This document shows positions 26,959 through 36,900 of a stretch of DNA of 64,000 bases, piece after piece. Each line of letters starts with the position of its first letter. The stretch's first letter is position 1. Under the pieces are notes generated by a model. The model worked only from the letters and a program-made list of their open reading frames with translations. It did no database searches and was not told the DNA's origin. A program made the position numbers and the translations under genes. The DNA comes from an uncultured Clostridium sp. (GTDB lineage Bacteria; Bacillota; Clostridia; Clostridiales; Clostridiaceae), in NCBI RefSeq assembly GCF_947072515.1, contig NZ_CAMTIG010000006.1, positions 1 to 64,000 of the forward strand. The letters are read 5' to 3'.

Positions 26959-27888
26959 TTATTTTTTGAAATTTTTCCCTTGATATATATCGTTATCTAT
27001 AAATGCTTTATCAATTGCATTTAAAACTTCCCATTTTTTAAGACTCCACATAGGTCCTATAAGTAAGTCTCTTGGTGCATCTCCTGTTAATCTATGAACT
27101 ACCATTTCTTCTGGTATCATAGTAATTGCTTTACAAAGTGTATCTATATACTCATCTTGTTCCATAAGTTTTAATCCACCTTTTTCATAAAGACTAACAA
27201 GTGGAGTACCCTCCATCAAGTGAAGCAAATGAAACTTTACGCCAGTAGACTCTGTATGTGCTACAAATTCTACTGTTTTTAACATATCTTCTTGAGTTTC
27301 TCCTGGTAATCCAAATATACAATGTGTTACAAAATCTATATTTCTTCTTTTAAGCCTTTCAATAGCATCACTATAAACTTCAGTATCATAACCTCTATTT
27401 ATTTTTCTACCAGTCTTATCTGATACAGTTTGAAGCCCAATTTCTACCCATACATATAGCTTCTTATTCATTTCTTCGATTAAATCTAATACTTCTTCAT
27501 CTAAACAATCAGGTCTAGTTGCTATCGCAAGTGCTACTACACCTTTTTGTTTTATTGCTTCTTCATATTTTTCTTTTAATTCATCTATTGGTGCATATGT
27601 ATTTGTATATGCTTGAAAATATGCAATATATTTGCCTTCTTTCCACTTCTTATTCATCATTTCTTTAACATCTTCAAATTGCTTTGATATTGATATTAAT
27701 CTATTTCCTGCAAAATCTCCTGATCCTCTTTCACTACAAAATGTGCAACCACCTTTTGCAACTTTACCATCTCTGTTAGGACAAGTAAATCCTCCATCTA
27801 AAGATATTTTAAAAACTTTTTCACCAAACTTTTCTCTTAAAAAATGGTTTAGATTATTATATCTTTTACCATTCCATTCTTTAGTCAT
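26959..27888 (-). CDS. Radical SAM protein, YhcC family (TIGR01212)
   Basis: 309 residues. The SAM-binding cluster is C36-x11-C48-x2-C51 (TCPNRDGKVAKGGCTFC), the spaced pattern that defines the YhcC/TIGR01212 group rather than CxxxCxxC. Later motifs include EIGLQTVSDKTGRKINRGYD and HCIFGLPGETQEDML. The substrate of the group is not established to my knowledge. The frame opens at 27912, but GGAGG lies 5 bases before the ATG at 27888, and the domain starts there (MTKEWNGKRY). Confidence 0.87.
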   Translation of the reverse strand: MTKEWNGKRYNNLNHFLREKFGEKVFKISLDGGFTCPNRDGKVAKGGCTFCSERGSGDFAGNRLISISKQFEDVKEMMNKKWKEGKYIAYFQAYTNTYAPIDELKEKYEEAIKQKGVVALAIATRPDCLDEEVLDLIEEMNKKLYVWVEIGLQTVSDKTGRKINRGYDTEVYSDAIERLKRRNIDFVTHCIFGLPGETQEDMLKTVEFVAHTESTGVKFHLLHLMEGTPLVSLYEKGGLKLMEQDEYIDTLCKAITMIPEEMVVHRLTGDAPRDLLIGPMWSLKKWEVLNAIDKAFIDNDIYQGKNFKK

Positions 27889-27959
27889 AATTTCCTCCAT
27901 ACTATAATTCATTTTTATTATAATATATCATATTGCATAAATAGTAACCACCTTAAGTC

Positions 27960-29030
27960 CTATATTTTATCTATAGTCTTTTCTTTCAAATCAACAATAT
28001 ATTCACCTAAAAGCTCTTGATGTATTCCATTAACTTCTGATTTTTTATTTACAAAAAGTAAAATATCTGATTTTATTGAAGTTACATATTCAACTGTATA
28101 TCTATCTGGAGGAAAAGTTTCATTTAAATTTAAAGGAAGTAGGTCGCCATCTGGTAATTCATAGATATTCACTTGTGATGAATTATCTTTTCCTATATAT
28201 TGTACAATAAGTGAATTAGCTTCCTCAGAAAAAGTAAGTTTTTCAATTTTAGAATCCTTCAATAAGTCAAAGTAAGCCACTTTTTTTGCTACAGGTTTTC
28301 CAAAATCTTTTTTCAAGTCTGATTCTGATATTTCTTTACTTCCCCCACTTGCTGTACTTATTATATTATTTGAAAATGCAGCTTTTGCATTTTCCATAAA
28401 AGCAACACCAATAAAACAATCTTTATCATTAGTAGTACTAAAAGCTATAAAGTTCCCATTAAAACTAGTTCCAATTTTATCAAATTTATTTAATGGAATC
28501 TTTAAATCTTCAACTTGAACTTTATCTTTTTTCACATATATTTTTCTAGGTAAATCATCTAATGTTACAACAACTTCACTCTGAGCTTCTTCTGCAGTTA
28601 AAATTTCTAATGTATTTCCTGCTACAGATATTTCTTTCTTCATAGTTCCTTTAATTTCTGTTATTCTGTAATCTTCATTTTTATCCTCTTTAACCTTAAA
28701 AAACCACTTATCTAAACTACAAAAACCATCTAAGTCTCCTCTTATAACACTTGCTTCAACCCAAATCCCATCATTAGAACTTATATCATTTTCTATATTA
28801 AAATCTAGAATTTTTAAATCTTTATTTATATTTGCCTTATCAATTATTGATTTACTTAAAACTTCATCAGCTCCATATAAATCACCTTTTTGTATTCTAA
28901 ATAAATATTGCTCTACTTTATTAATAGCTATTTCTCTATCTCCTACACTCTCGCTCTCTATATATATTTTATTACAACCAACTAAAATAAACATTACTAT
29001 AGCTAAAATCATAACTAACCATTTCTTCAT
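27960..29030 (-). CDS. Putative lipoprotein, unknown function
   Basis: 356 residues. It starts KKW, followed by a hydrophobic core and the lipobox L-V-G-C with lipidated C19. The rest is a soluble extracytoplasmic part with no cysteines near the anchor. Residues 35-110 resemble a DUF4878- or NTF2-like fold only loosely. The C-terminal half is beta-rich. The start is the ATG at 29030, 8 bases after AAGGAG. A GTG at 29039 lies within that site. It is divergent from the YkvI-like gene. Confidence 0.65.
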   Translation of the reverse strand: MKKWLVMILAIVMFILVGCNKIYIESESVGDREIAINKVEQYLFRIQKGDLYGADEVLSKSIIDKANINKDLKILDFNIENDISSNDGIWVEASVIRGDLDGFCSLDKWFFKVKEDKNEDYRITEIKGTMKKEISVAGNTLEILTAEEAQSEVVVTLDDLPRKIYVKKDKVQVEDLKIPLNKFDKIGTSFNGNFIAFSTTNDKDCFIGVAFMENAKAAFSNNIISTASGGSKEISESDLKKDFGKPVAKKVAYFDLLKDSKIEKLTFSEEANSLIVQYIGKDNSSQVNIYELPDGDLLPLNLNETFPPDRYTVEYVTSIKSDILLFVNKKSEVNGIHQELLGEYIVDLKEKTIDKI

Positions 29031-29162
29031 TAAATCCACTCCTTAAAATGCACTAAAATTAGTTTTCCTTATAATATTTACCTTATTCATTCTTATTTAG
29101 AATATTCTTTCCATTTTACTTATATATTATTGAGAATACTAATTTTTAAGGAGTTTTATATA

Positions 29163-30212
29163 ATGAAGAATTTCTCTAAAATTTTTCAAATTGCAGCCGT
29201 TTTTATTGGAACCATAGTTGGTGCCGGACTTGCATCAGGTCAAGAAATAACACACTTTTTCACTTCCTTTGGACCAGCTAGCTTTATCTTTATAATATTC
29301 TGTGGAATATTTTATATAATAATTGGTTCAATTATTAGCAAGATAAGTAGCACTAGGACCTTAAATTCATATAGTGATTTTATTCACCTTATAAGCCCTA
29401 ATTTTTTTGGTAAATTAACAGGGGTAATAACAACATTTTATCTTATATCTAGTGCTTCTATAATCCTTGCTGGAAGTGGTGCCTTAATTTCTCAATTTTC
29501 AGGTATCCCTAAGTTATTTGGAACTTTTCTAATGATAGTTGTTGCTATATTCTTTTTATATCGAGGTACAGAGGGTCTAATCGAAATAAATTCTTTTATA
29601 GTTCCCACATTATTATTTACCGTAACATTAATTACTGGTCTTTATTTATTTTTATGCCTAGATAATATAAACTTTTCTATTCTTTTAGAAAGTTTTCCTA
29701 AAAAGAATGATAGCTTAACTATCTCAACTATTCTTTATGCAGGCTATAATATTCTTTGTTGTTGCGGTGTACTTGTTCCTTTATGTACAAATATAAAAGA
29801 TCATAAAATAATGAAAAAAGGTATTATACTTGGTGCTGTAGGACTTACACTTTTATCATTGATGATAAACTTTTTACTTATTATTAATGTACCTTATATC
29901 TTTAAATATGAAGTACCTCTTCTATTTGTAGCTAAACGTTTTGGGACCGTTATTCAAGCCTTACTTCTTATAGTAATTCTTATGGAAATGTTCTCTACAG
30001 AAGTTTCTGACGTTTATTCTATAAGTAAAACATTAGAGCAAACTTTTAAAATTCCATTTAAAAAAGGCGTTCTTTTAGTTTTAGCCATTGCTTTTCCAAT
30101 ATCTCTTATTGGATTTGGTAATCTGATTAAGACTCTATACCCTATATTTGGATGCTTAAGTCTTATTTTTGTATTTTGTTGTATTAAATATTACATCAAA
30201 CACTTAAAATAA
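29163..30212 (+). CDS. YkvI-family membrane transporter
   Basis: 349 residues with about ten hydrophobic segments. The first helix contains AVFIGTIVGAGLASGQEITHFF, the glycine-rich broken helix typical of YkvI and of LeuT-fold sodium symporters. A second similar region is about 85-115. The frame opens at 29130, but AAGGAG precedes the ATG at 29163. The substrate is unknown. A clear hairpin terminator follows. Confidence 0.78.
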   Translation: MKNFSKIFQIAAVFIGTIVGAGLASGQEITHFFTSFGPASFIFIIFCGIFYIIIGSIISKISSTRTLNSYSDFIHLISPNFFGKLTGVITTFYLISSASIILAGSGALISQFSGIPKLFGTFLMIVVAIFFLYRGTEGLIEINSFIVPTLLFTVTLITGLYLFLCLDNINFSILLESFPKKNDSLTISTILYAGYNILCCCGVLVPLCTNIKDHKIMKKGIILGAVGLTLLSLMINFLLIINVPYIFKYEVPLLFVAKRFGTVIQALLLIVILMEMFSTEVSDVYSISKTLEQTFKIPFKKGVLLVLAIAFPISLIGFGNLIKTLYPIFGCLSLIFVFCCIKYYIKHLK

Positions 30213-30214
30213 TA

Positions 30215-30243
30215 GGGACTGTCTTAATGACAGCCCCATTTTC
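30215..30243 (+). terminator. Terminator of the YkvI-like gene
   Basis: Arms GGGACTGTC / GACAGCCCC with one A-C mismatch, loop ttaat, followed by ATTTTC. Confidence 0.78.
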
Positions 30244-30244
30244 T

Positions 30245-31489
30245 TTATCCATTTAATTCAGCTATTTTAGTTACTCCTACATAAATTTCTGATATTTTAT
30301 ACCATGTTGCATAATCCACAACACCTGTTTTCGGTAGTCCAAAAATCCCTTGAAAAACTTTTACTTGTTCTGCAACCTTGGATCCATAAACTCCATCTAC
30401 AGCCACTTTGGGTATCAATGGGTAATTAATAGATATTCTATTTAAAAATTGTTGTATCGTCCTCACCGGCGCTCCACTCGCTCCTATATTTATAGAATAT
30501 CCTGGGTATGATTCTGGTATTCCATTAACTTTTTCAGCTGTTGAAAGTTGAATATTATTTCCATAATAATATCTTAATATTTCAAAAGCTGTTTTTCCTT
30601 GATCTCCTAAGTCCTTACTTCCCCATTGGCTTAGCCATTGTGGACATTTAACTGTAGTTCCACTACAATACTGTGTTAAAAGCGGTTGTTTTCTTCCTAT
30701 TCTTTTAATGTATGTTGAAAAAATTTCATCAACTACTACACTTATACTTTCATAAATCGTTCTTCCATAACTAAATGCATGATCATATGCAGTTGAGTTA
30801 GTTATATCAAATGAATACCCTTTAGAACGATACCATTCGGTATATATCCTATTTAAAGTAAATGATATTATACAAAATACATTTGCTTCTATAGTATTTT
30901 TAGGCCATGTAGAATAAATTTCTGATGATGCTACATTTTTTATATAATCTTTGTAAAGAACTTTATGGTTTTTTCCTCCTGATGAAGGTACTCCTTCATG
31001 TACTACTATATATTCTGGAACAACAGGTTTAGGTAATACTACCCCACTTGAAGGCGGCGGTAATTTTTTCAGCTCATCTTCTGGAATTTTAGGTGGAAAG
31101 TTTCCATAAAGCCTATTATCTAAAACTATTATAGTTTCTGGAGTAGTTATATTTTTTTTATTTTCAGTCATATTAACTTTTTGATAGGCTATTTCATCAG
31201 GATAAATTTGACATCCATTAATTATAAAATCATTGAACCCTTCCCTTTGAATTTTTATATCATATGTGCTATAGGGTGTCTTTCCATCCGGTGTCTGTGA
31301 ATTTTTTCTTGGTGGTGCATCTAGTTCTATTGTTCCTGTTAAACCTAATGAATCAGTTTGTAATATAATATTTCTGGATCTTTTTTTTGATGATCTTCCA
31401 GTAGGTGTTACTATTGCTTTACACCCCTCTAGCGGTATATAATCATCTCCTTTAAAGCACTGTATTTTTAGCATTCCTTTATCAGGCAT
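30245..31489 (-). CDS. sleC: Spore cortex-lytic enzyme, SleC-like proenzyme
   Basis: 414 residues. An N-terminal beta-rich pro-region (about 1-150) precedes a linker with VVLPKPVVPEYIVVHEGVP at 150-168, which by comparison with known SleC is where the zymogen is cut. A SpoIID-like lytic domain follows (about 175-290; SSEIYSTWPKNTIEAN with E190 as candidate acid), then a C-terminal peptidoglycan-binding domain (about 335-405; SGAPVRTIQQFLN, VDGVYG, VKVFQ). SleC degrades spore cortex once activated by a Csp protease. The upstream gene encodes just such proteases, 61 bases away. AAGGAG precedes the ATG. Confidence 0.87.
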   Translation of the reverse strand: MPDKGMLKIQCFKGDDYIPLEGCKAIVTPTGRSSKKRSRNIILQTDSLGLTGTIELDAPPRKNSQTPDGKTPYSTYDIKIQREGFNDFIINGCQIYPDEIAYQKVNMTENKKNITTPETIIVLDNRLYGNFPPKIPEDELKKLPPPSSGVVLPKPVVPEYIVVHEGVPSSGGKNHKVLYKDYIKNVASSEIYSTWPKNTIEANVFCIISFTLNRIYTEWYRSKGYSFDITNSTAYDHAFSYGRTIYESISVVVDEIFSTYIKRIGRKQPLLTQYCSGTTVKCPQWLSQWGSKDLGDQGKTAFEILRYYYGNNIQLSTAEKVNGIPESYPGYSINIGASGAPVRTIQQFLNRISINYPLIPKVAVDGVYGSKVAEQVKVFQGIFGLPKTGVVDYATWYKISEIYVGVTKIAELNG

Positions 31490-31550
31490 AATAAATTCTC
31501 CTTATAATTTCTCTTATAGCTAATCTATTCTTCCTATCTAAATTTGTGAT

Positions 31551-34500
31551 TTAATTTTTAGGCTTTCTCACATATAATCCATCCACATCATACATGGTAA
31601 ACATATCTCTATATTTTTCAGCTCTTATACTATCAAAAACTCCTTTCATATCAATCATTCCATATCCCCATTCCTTATTAGGATACGTATCTCCAACTCT
31701 CATTTTTGCTCCTCGTATAAGATAAGTTTTCATTTTAACTGAATACATAGTTGGATCATTTCCATCAACTATCCCCCATTGCATTAATAATGCTGCACAT
31801 CCTGCTAGTACTGCTCCTCCAATAGATGCCCCACTAGATACTTGCGTGCCTCCTCCCGGAGTTATTGTTACTGCATCAATCCCTCCAGCTACAATATCTG
31901 GTTTTACTCTTCCATCTCTTGTATATCCTCTTCCTGATTTACTAACTGTTGCGGTATTATTTTGATTATAATAACCTGCTACTATAGCATTTCCACTTGT
32001 AGAAGGCATTTCTAATGTACAATATTGACTTGAATTTAAAAATTTCGTTCCCGCTGCTATTAAACTTCTTTGAGGTAACCAAGAGTCATATCTTCCATCA
32101 ACTATATAATCGCCTACAAGCTTAAATTGCCATATTCCTTCTTTTAAATCAGTCGCTTGTATTCTTATAACCTCATCACCTGTAATTTCTTCTGGAATCA
32201 AATATTGAATAAACATTTTAGTTCTCTCAAAAACAAACTTTATTTCTTCTACTTGCTTTAATTTAGCTGGCATTTTTTCTATTACTTCTCCAGATGGAGA
32301 AACAATTCCTAAAGATACTTTGTCAGGTTTTCTAAACCAAATCTCAAAATTCAATTTACTTTGATTTTTATCTACCATAAGTTCAATGGTCTTTGTATCT
32401 CCACTTTCTTTTAAAATTCCTTCCGTATGTGTATCCTCATTCCCCTCATTTCCTGTAGATGCCACTACTACAACGCCTCTTCTTTTAGATAAATCATCTA
32501 TATATCTTTCTATTATGGTTTTTCCATCATGTGAGCCTATATTAGTTCCTAATGGAATATATAAAACTGCTGGTTTTAATTTTTCTCTAGCAACATCTAA
32601 AATATGTCTTATTCCCAGAAGTATATCTGCATTTTCATATCTTCCTGTTGACTCTCCCAAAACCCCTGCCTCATCCAAATAATTTTTTGATGCTTCTTTA
32701 AGTTTTACAATTGTAAATAAACATTCCGGTGCTGCTCCTATCAAATTTGGATCCTTCCCTCTTGCACCAATTATTCCTGCTACCATAGTTCCGTGTCCAT
32801 TTTCATCTTTGCTCTCAACAATTGTATATGGATCTTTTCCTTGTGTTTTTGTCATTAATGCATTATTAATTACTTCCTCACTATAAACTTTTCCATAATC
32901 TCTCCATCCAATCTTTTCTCCTTTAACTGTTTGATCCCACATAGATACTATTCTCGTTGTATTATCTTCATTTATAAATTCCCCATTTAAATAATCAATT
33001 CCTGTATCTATAATTCCAACAATAACATCCCTTCCTGTAAGGGATAGATATGGATTATTATTAAATAAATATGCCCCTGACGCTTCAACTGGTGATATTC
33101 TATTTAATGTATATACTGGTGAGCTTTCTACATAAACAATTTCTTTAACATTTTTCAAAATGTCTTCCATATCATCATAAGGTGCTTCTATTACTGCTGT
33201 TCTTTCATCTAAAATCAATAAAGTTGTTTCTTTATATTTTGCTAATACCTTTTCTATTTCCCCATAATATTCAACTATTTTTCTTGCTCTATACATTCTT
33301 TTTTCACCCCTCATATTAGATTCTCCAAGCAAAATCTCAAAAGCTTTACTTGCACAAACTACTCCATACCCCCAAATAGAATTAGGATACACTTCATCTG
33401 GTCTATCACGCTTAGCACCTTTAATAAGATAATTTTTTATTCTTTCTCCAAATAAAAATCTATCATTATTTTTAACTATTCCCCATTCTGTAAAAAGAAT
33501 TGTTACTCCTGCAACATGTGGTGATGCCATAGATGTTCCTGTCTTTGTATCAAATCCATCTGGAATTAAAGATAATACATTTTCCCCTGGTGCTATAAGT
33601 TCTGGCTTCACATCTGAAGATAGGAATAATTCTCCTCTTCCACTAAATGAAGAAATATTATTCATTATATTATTGTAACTACCAACTGATATTACATTTC
33701 TTACTGTTGCTGGAATTCCTATTGTAAAAAAAGGATTTGGCTCTAAAAACTTAGTTTCTGGATTCAGCCCTTCCTGTATTGGTAACCATATATTATATTT
33801 ACCTTTAGAATTATTTAAATTTTTTATTTTAAACGTCCATTTTCCATTAAGAACATTCCCTTTAGCTCCTACAATACTCAACAAAATTTCTCCTGTTAAA
33901 TCAAATGGTTTTGCACCAGAAACATAAAATAAAATTTTATCTCCATCTATAACAAATTCATTGTATCCCTCTTTTAATATCAAGAAGCCAGTTGTCTTTC
34001 CTGTAGGATTTATTACCTCTATAGCTATCTCTGTTAATATATCGAAATACATAGATAACGTTATAGATTCCTCACCTTCAGCTATATTAAAGTCTATACT
34101 CTGCTCTATTCTTAAATCTCCACCTACATGGTGCGATGCACTACCTTCATTTCCCGCTGCTACAACAATTGTAATCCGCTCTAATTCGCAAACTGTTTGT
34201 ATATATTTTTCTAAAAGAGATCTCCCATTATGTGCTCCATCATTAGTACTTAAACTTAAATTAACTACTAATGGCATTTTTAATTCTTTAGATTTATCAA
34301 CTAAAAATTTTAATCCTCTCATAATTTCAGTACTTATACTAAACTTTCCCCTTGTTGCCTTAACCATCATAATTGATGATTTTGACGCAATACCGTACTT
34401 ATCTTTAGGAATTTTCCCACCTGCACAAACTATTCCCGCTACATGTGTTCCATGTTGTATCAAATCATAAGACTTCACTATACTATCTGGGTCATCAGAT

Positions 34501-35045
34501 TTTAAAGCTAAATTTATTTGTTCTTTATTATAAATTTTATTTAATTCTAAATCCCAAATATACTCTATTCTTGTAGTTCCATCTTCATTTTTAAATCCTG
34601 GATGTTTATAATCAATTCCTGTATCTACAAATCCTGCTAATACTCCTTCTCCATAAAGATCATATGTTTCTTGTATTTCATTAACACAAATACTTCTATT
34701 ACTATAAAAATCACTTGTATATAAAGTTTTAGGAAGTTCTAAGTATTGAAAAGTTTCAAGAGTTTTAAGTTCATCTATTTTATCCACAGAAATTTGGATT
34801 ATTCCATATCCATATCCTAAATTTTCATACTTTCCGCCTATTTTATCCATAGATTGTGATATTTTATCCACATTATCCCCACTAATACCCACAACTTCGA
34901 TTATTTGTTGTGCATCTTTCGTATTAACTTGTTTAAAAAAATTGATTTTACCAGCTAAATTTCTATTCTTAATCTCATTAATAAAATTTAATTTCCCATC
35001 TAATTTATTATAGTTAATAAGCCATTCCCCCTTCATAATCCTCAT
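31551..35045 (-). CDS. Fused double Csp-type subtilisin-like germination protease
   Basis: 1164 residues with two tandem S8 protease units, each preceded by a prodomain. Unit 1 (about 1-580) has a canonical triad D141, H198, S505 (GTSMASPH). Unit 2 (about 584-1164) has D680, H751 and S1074, but its Ser motif is degraded to GASIGGA. The design resembles the CspBA fusion of C. difficile, which activates SleC in spores. In C. perfringens Csp proteins are separate genes beside sleC. At residue 584 an ATG has a good ribosome site before it (AGGGGTGA), which looks like a relic of gene fusion. The N-terminal start is uncertain: the ATG at 35045 has no ribosome site, and the one at 35036 has GAGG only 3 bases away. 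Unit 2 may be cleaved or also made separately. Confidence 0.86.
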   Translation of the reverse strand: MRIMKGEWLINYNKLDGKLNFINEIKNRNLAGKINFFKQVNTKDAQQIIEVVGISGDNVDKISQSMDKIGGKYENLGYGYGIIQISVDKIDELKTLETFQYLELPKTLYTSDFYSNRSICVNEIQETYDLYGEGVLAGFVDTGIDYKHPGFKNEDGTTRIEYIWDLELNKIYNKEQINLALKSDDPDSIVKSYDLIQHGTHVAGIVCAGGKIPKDKYGIASKSSIMMVKATRGKFSISTEIMRGLKFLVDKSKELKMPLVVNLSLSTNDGAHNGRSLLEKYIQTVCELERITIVVAAGNEGSASHHVGGDLRIEQSIDFNIAEGEESITLSMYFDILTEIAIEVINPTGKTTGFLILKEGYNEFVIDGDKILFYVSGAKPFDLTGEILLSIVGAKGNVLNGKWTFKIKNLNNSKGKYNIWLPIQEGLNPETKFLEPNPFFTIGIPATVRNVISVGSYNNIMNNISSFSGRGELFLSSDVKPELIAPGENVLSLIPDGFDTKTGTSMASPHVAGVTILFTEWGIVKNNDRFLFGERIKNYLIKGAKRDRPDEVYPNSIWGYGVVCASKAFEILLGESNMRGEKRMYRARKIVEYYGEIEKVLAKYKETTLLILDERTAVIEAPYDDMEDILKNVKEIVYVESSPVYTLNRISPVEASGAYLFNNNPYLSLTGRDVIVGIIDTGIDYLNGEFINEDNTTRIVSMWDQTVKGEKIGWRDYGKVYSEEVINNALMTKTQGKDPYTIVESKDENGHGTMVAGIIGARGKDPNLIGAAPECLFTIVKLKEASKNYLDEAGVLGESTGRYENADILLGIRHILDVAREKLKPAVLYIPLGTNIGSHDGKTIIERYIDDLSKRRGVVVVASTGNEGNEDTHTEGILKESGDTKTIELMVDKNQSKLNFEIWFRKPDKVSLGIVSPSGEVIEKMPAKLKQVEEIKFVFERTKMFIQYLIPEEITGDEVIRIQATDLKEGIWQFKLVGDYIVDGRYDSWLPQRSLIAAGTKFLNSSQYCTLEMPSTSGNAIVAGYYNQNNTATVSKSGRGYTRDGRVKPDIVAGGIDAVTITPGGGTQVSSGASIGGAVLAGCAALLMQWGIVDGNDPTMYSVKMKTYLIRGAKMRVGDTYPNKEWGYGMIDMKGVFDSIRAEKYRDMFTMYDVDGLYVRKPKN
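33294..33312 (-). promoter_or_regulatory. Internal ribosome site and start inside the protease fusion
   Basis: On the minus strand AGGGGTGA is followed after 7 bases by an in-frame ATG (33294-33296, residue 584). It sits exactly at the boundary of the second prodomain. It could give a separate second protease. Confidence 0.5.
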
Positions 35046-35227
35046 GCTATAATATGTTTTAATTTTTGAATTGCTAATCTATATCTTCTCATCTTAACTA
35101 TTTAATTGAATTAATATAAAAAATTTTTTTATTTTTTAAAACCACTCTTAGGGCAGTCATACAGCAAAAGTTATCTATGTTTTTTTTATATAAGTCATCT
35201 TTATATTTTTTATTTTCTAAATAAGCA

Positions 35228-35256
35228 TTGACTTATCTATAATTAAGGATTATACT
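35228..35256 (+). promoter_or_regulatory. Promoter of the initiator tRNA gene
   Basis: TTGACT (35228-35233) and TATACT (35251-35256), spacer 17 bases, about 39 bases before the tRNA. Confidence 0.85.
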
Positions 35257-35294
35257 AACAACAGTTGGTAAGCAAAAACCAAACAACTTAATAT

Positions 35295-35370
<76 letters not shown>

Positions 35371-35371
35371 C

Positions 35372-35403
35372 AACATTCTTCATTTTAATGAAGAATGTTT
35401 TTT
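35372..35403 (+). terminator. Terminator of the tRNA gene
   Basis: 13-bp arms AACATTCTTCATT / AATGAAGAATGTT followed by TTTT. Confidence 0.88.
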
Positions 35404-35450
35404 TATATAAAAAAATAGCTATTTCAAATTAATGAAATAACTATTCCTAT

Positions 35451-36494
35451 TTAAGCTTTAACAGCTACTATTAAATTTCTATTTATAGATTGATCTACTC
35501 TGTGGATATAGTTGTTAAATGGTTCTTCATCTAAAACCTTAAATCCATTTTCCTCTAAAACTTCTTTAACCTCTGTATATTTTAAAGTAAATTCATTAAA
35601 AGATATACAAAGTGCTCCTTTAACCTTTAAAACATGGTGCCATGAAGGCATACATCCTTTTAATAGCTCTAATGGACTTCTATCCATAGATGCTTCACCT
35701 TCAGTCTTGCTGCCATGATGAACCCCATAAGGTAAATCTGAAATTAATATATCACAAGAATTTCTTTTTATTAAAAGATTTGCATTTCTAGTATCTGATA
35801 AGAAAAGATTAAAGTTTTGAGTATTTCCACAAGTGAAGTCTTCTTTAGTACTTGCCATATCAACTATAAAGCAATCTGCTATTTTTTTACCTTTAACGCC
35901 TGTTCTTTTTTCTTTTTGAGCTTTATGTTTATATTTCCCAAGCTTTAAATATCTAACAATATAATTTTGAATCTCTTGAGTCCATTGTGCATTTATTTCT
36001 ATTCCTGTTACATCAAAGCCTCTTATAAGCCCTTCATATAAAGTAGTTCCTTTTCCACACATTGGATCTATTAATCTTATTTTTTTACTTCCTGTCTTGC
36101 AAGCACTTAATGCTAAATTTACCATAAGTCTTGTAAATTGCTCATTAGTTTTCCCTGTATATTTTAAAATTTGAACCATACTTTCTGGGAAAGTTCTAAA
36201 ATCTTCTATTACTACTGGTTTTAAAAGTCCATCTTGAACGATTTGGAATAATGCATAGTAAATCGAAGATGTACTTATAGCTTTAAAATCTTCTTCTGTT
36301 AAAGCTGTTTCTGTATTAAAACAAATACAAGCTGGTAATCCTAAATCCCCTTCAAATATTTCATCTATCTCTATTCCTCTCGACTCTATTATTGCTTTTA
36401 ATTCTGAAAAAGCAATAGTTAAAGCTGTATCGAAGTAAATACGATTGTGTCCTGGATTTGCTAAAATTACATATCTATTCATCCTGTTAATCAA
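35451..36494 (-). CDS. TRM11-like SAM-dependent RNA methylase
   Basis: 347 residues. The N-terminal part (about 1-130) lacks known motifs. The C-terminal Rossmann domain has the SAM loop IDPMCGKGTTLYEGLIRG and the catalytic motif SDLPYGVHHG, a variant of DPPYG, which marks N2-guanine or N6-adenine nucleic acid methylases of the UPF0020/TRM11 group. A target in tRNA is likely but not shown. The annotated start is a TTG with AAAGG only 1-2 bases away. The ATG at 36482 is an alternative, so the N-terminus is uncertain by four residues. Confidence 0.8.
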   Translation of the reverse strand: MINRMNRYVILANPGHNRIYFDTALTIAFSELKAIIESRGIEIDEIFEGDLGLPACICFNTETALTEEDFKAISTSSIYYALFQIVQDGLLKPVVIEDFRTFPESMVQILKYTGKTNEQFTRLMVNLALSACKTGSKKIRLIDPMCGKGTTLYEGLIRGFDVTGIEINAQWTQEIQNYIVRYLKLGKYKHKAQKEKRTGVKGKKIADCFIVDMASTKEDFTCGNTQNFNLFLSDTRNANLLIKRNSCDILISDLPYGVHHGSKTEGEASMDRSPLELLKGCMPSWHHVLKVKGALCISFNEFTLKYTEVKEVLEENGFKVLDEEPFNNYIHRVDQSINRNLIVAVKA

Positions 36495-36624
36495 ACCTTT
36501 CTCATTTTAATAAGCTTAATTTTACAATACTTAATAATAAAATTCTATATATTTCATAAAGAATATGTATTTCTTTTTCTTTTCATCACCATGATATAAT
36601 AAAATTAGAAAGGTTGTGATTTTA

Positions 36625-36900
36625 ATGGTAGATTTAAGCAACTTTATAGATTTCACATTTATTAAGCTAAAAAGATTAGATGTAAACCAAGGAGTTTCTA
36701 TTTTAACTTTCAAAAAAGATAGAAAAGTTTCCGTTATGAAAAGAGAAAATTGCTATGATGTAATTGAAGATGGCTTCTTTAAAGAAACCTTTACTAACTT
36801 GGATGATAAAGAGGTAAGAAAATTATTAAAATCTATGGTAAAAAAAGAGTTTCCAAGAAGTAATAGACTTCATTTATCTATAATAGAAGGTGATTTATAA
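36625..36900 (+). CDS. Hypothetical protein, first of a coupled pair
   Basis: 91 residues, basic, no membrane segment, not recognised. It begins MVDLSNFIDFTFIKLKRLDV and has a short beta-rich start followed by a helical end. The ATG at 36625 lies 11 bases after AAAGG. A GTG at 36616 is an alternative. Its stop overlaps the ATG of the next gene (TAATG), so the two are translationally coupled. Confidence 0.6.
   Translation: MVDLSNFIDFTFIKLKRLDVNQGVSILTFKKDRKVSVMKRENCYDVIEDGFFKETFTNLDDKEVRKLLKSMVKKEFPRSNRLHLSIIEGDL

Noticed and set aside
33961-34470. 169-codon open frame on the plus strand inside the protease gene
   Set aside because: It is antisense to a gene with clear protease motifs, has no ribosome site and encodes no recognisable domain. 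A shadow of the AT-rich codon use.
35017-35140. Sporulation sigma factor promoter before the fused protease gene
   Set aside because: CATATTA lies near the start, but it is too close to the ATG and no fitting -35 is present. I could not support a sigma-G or sigma-E promoter.
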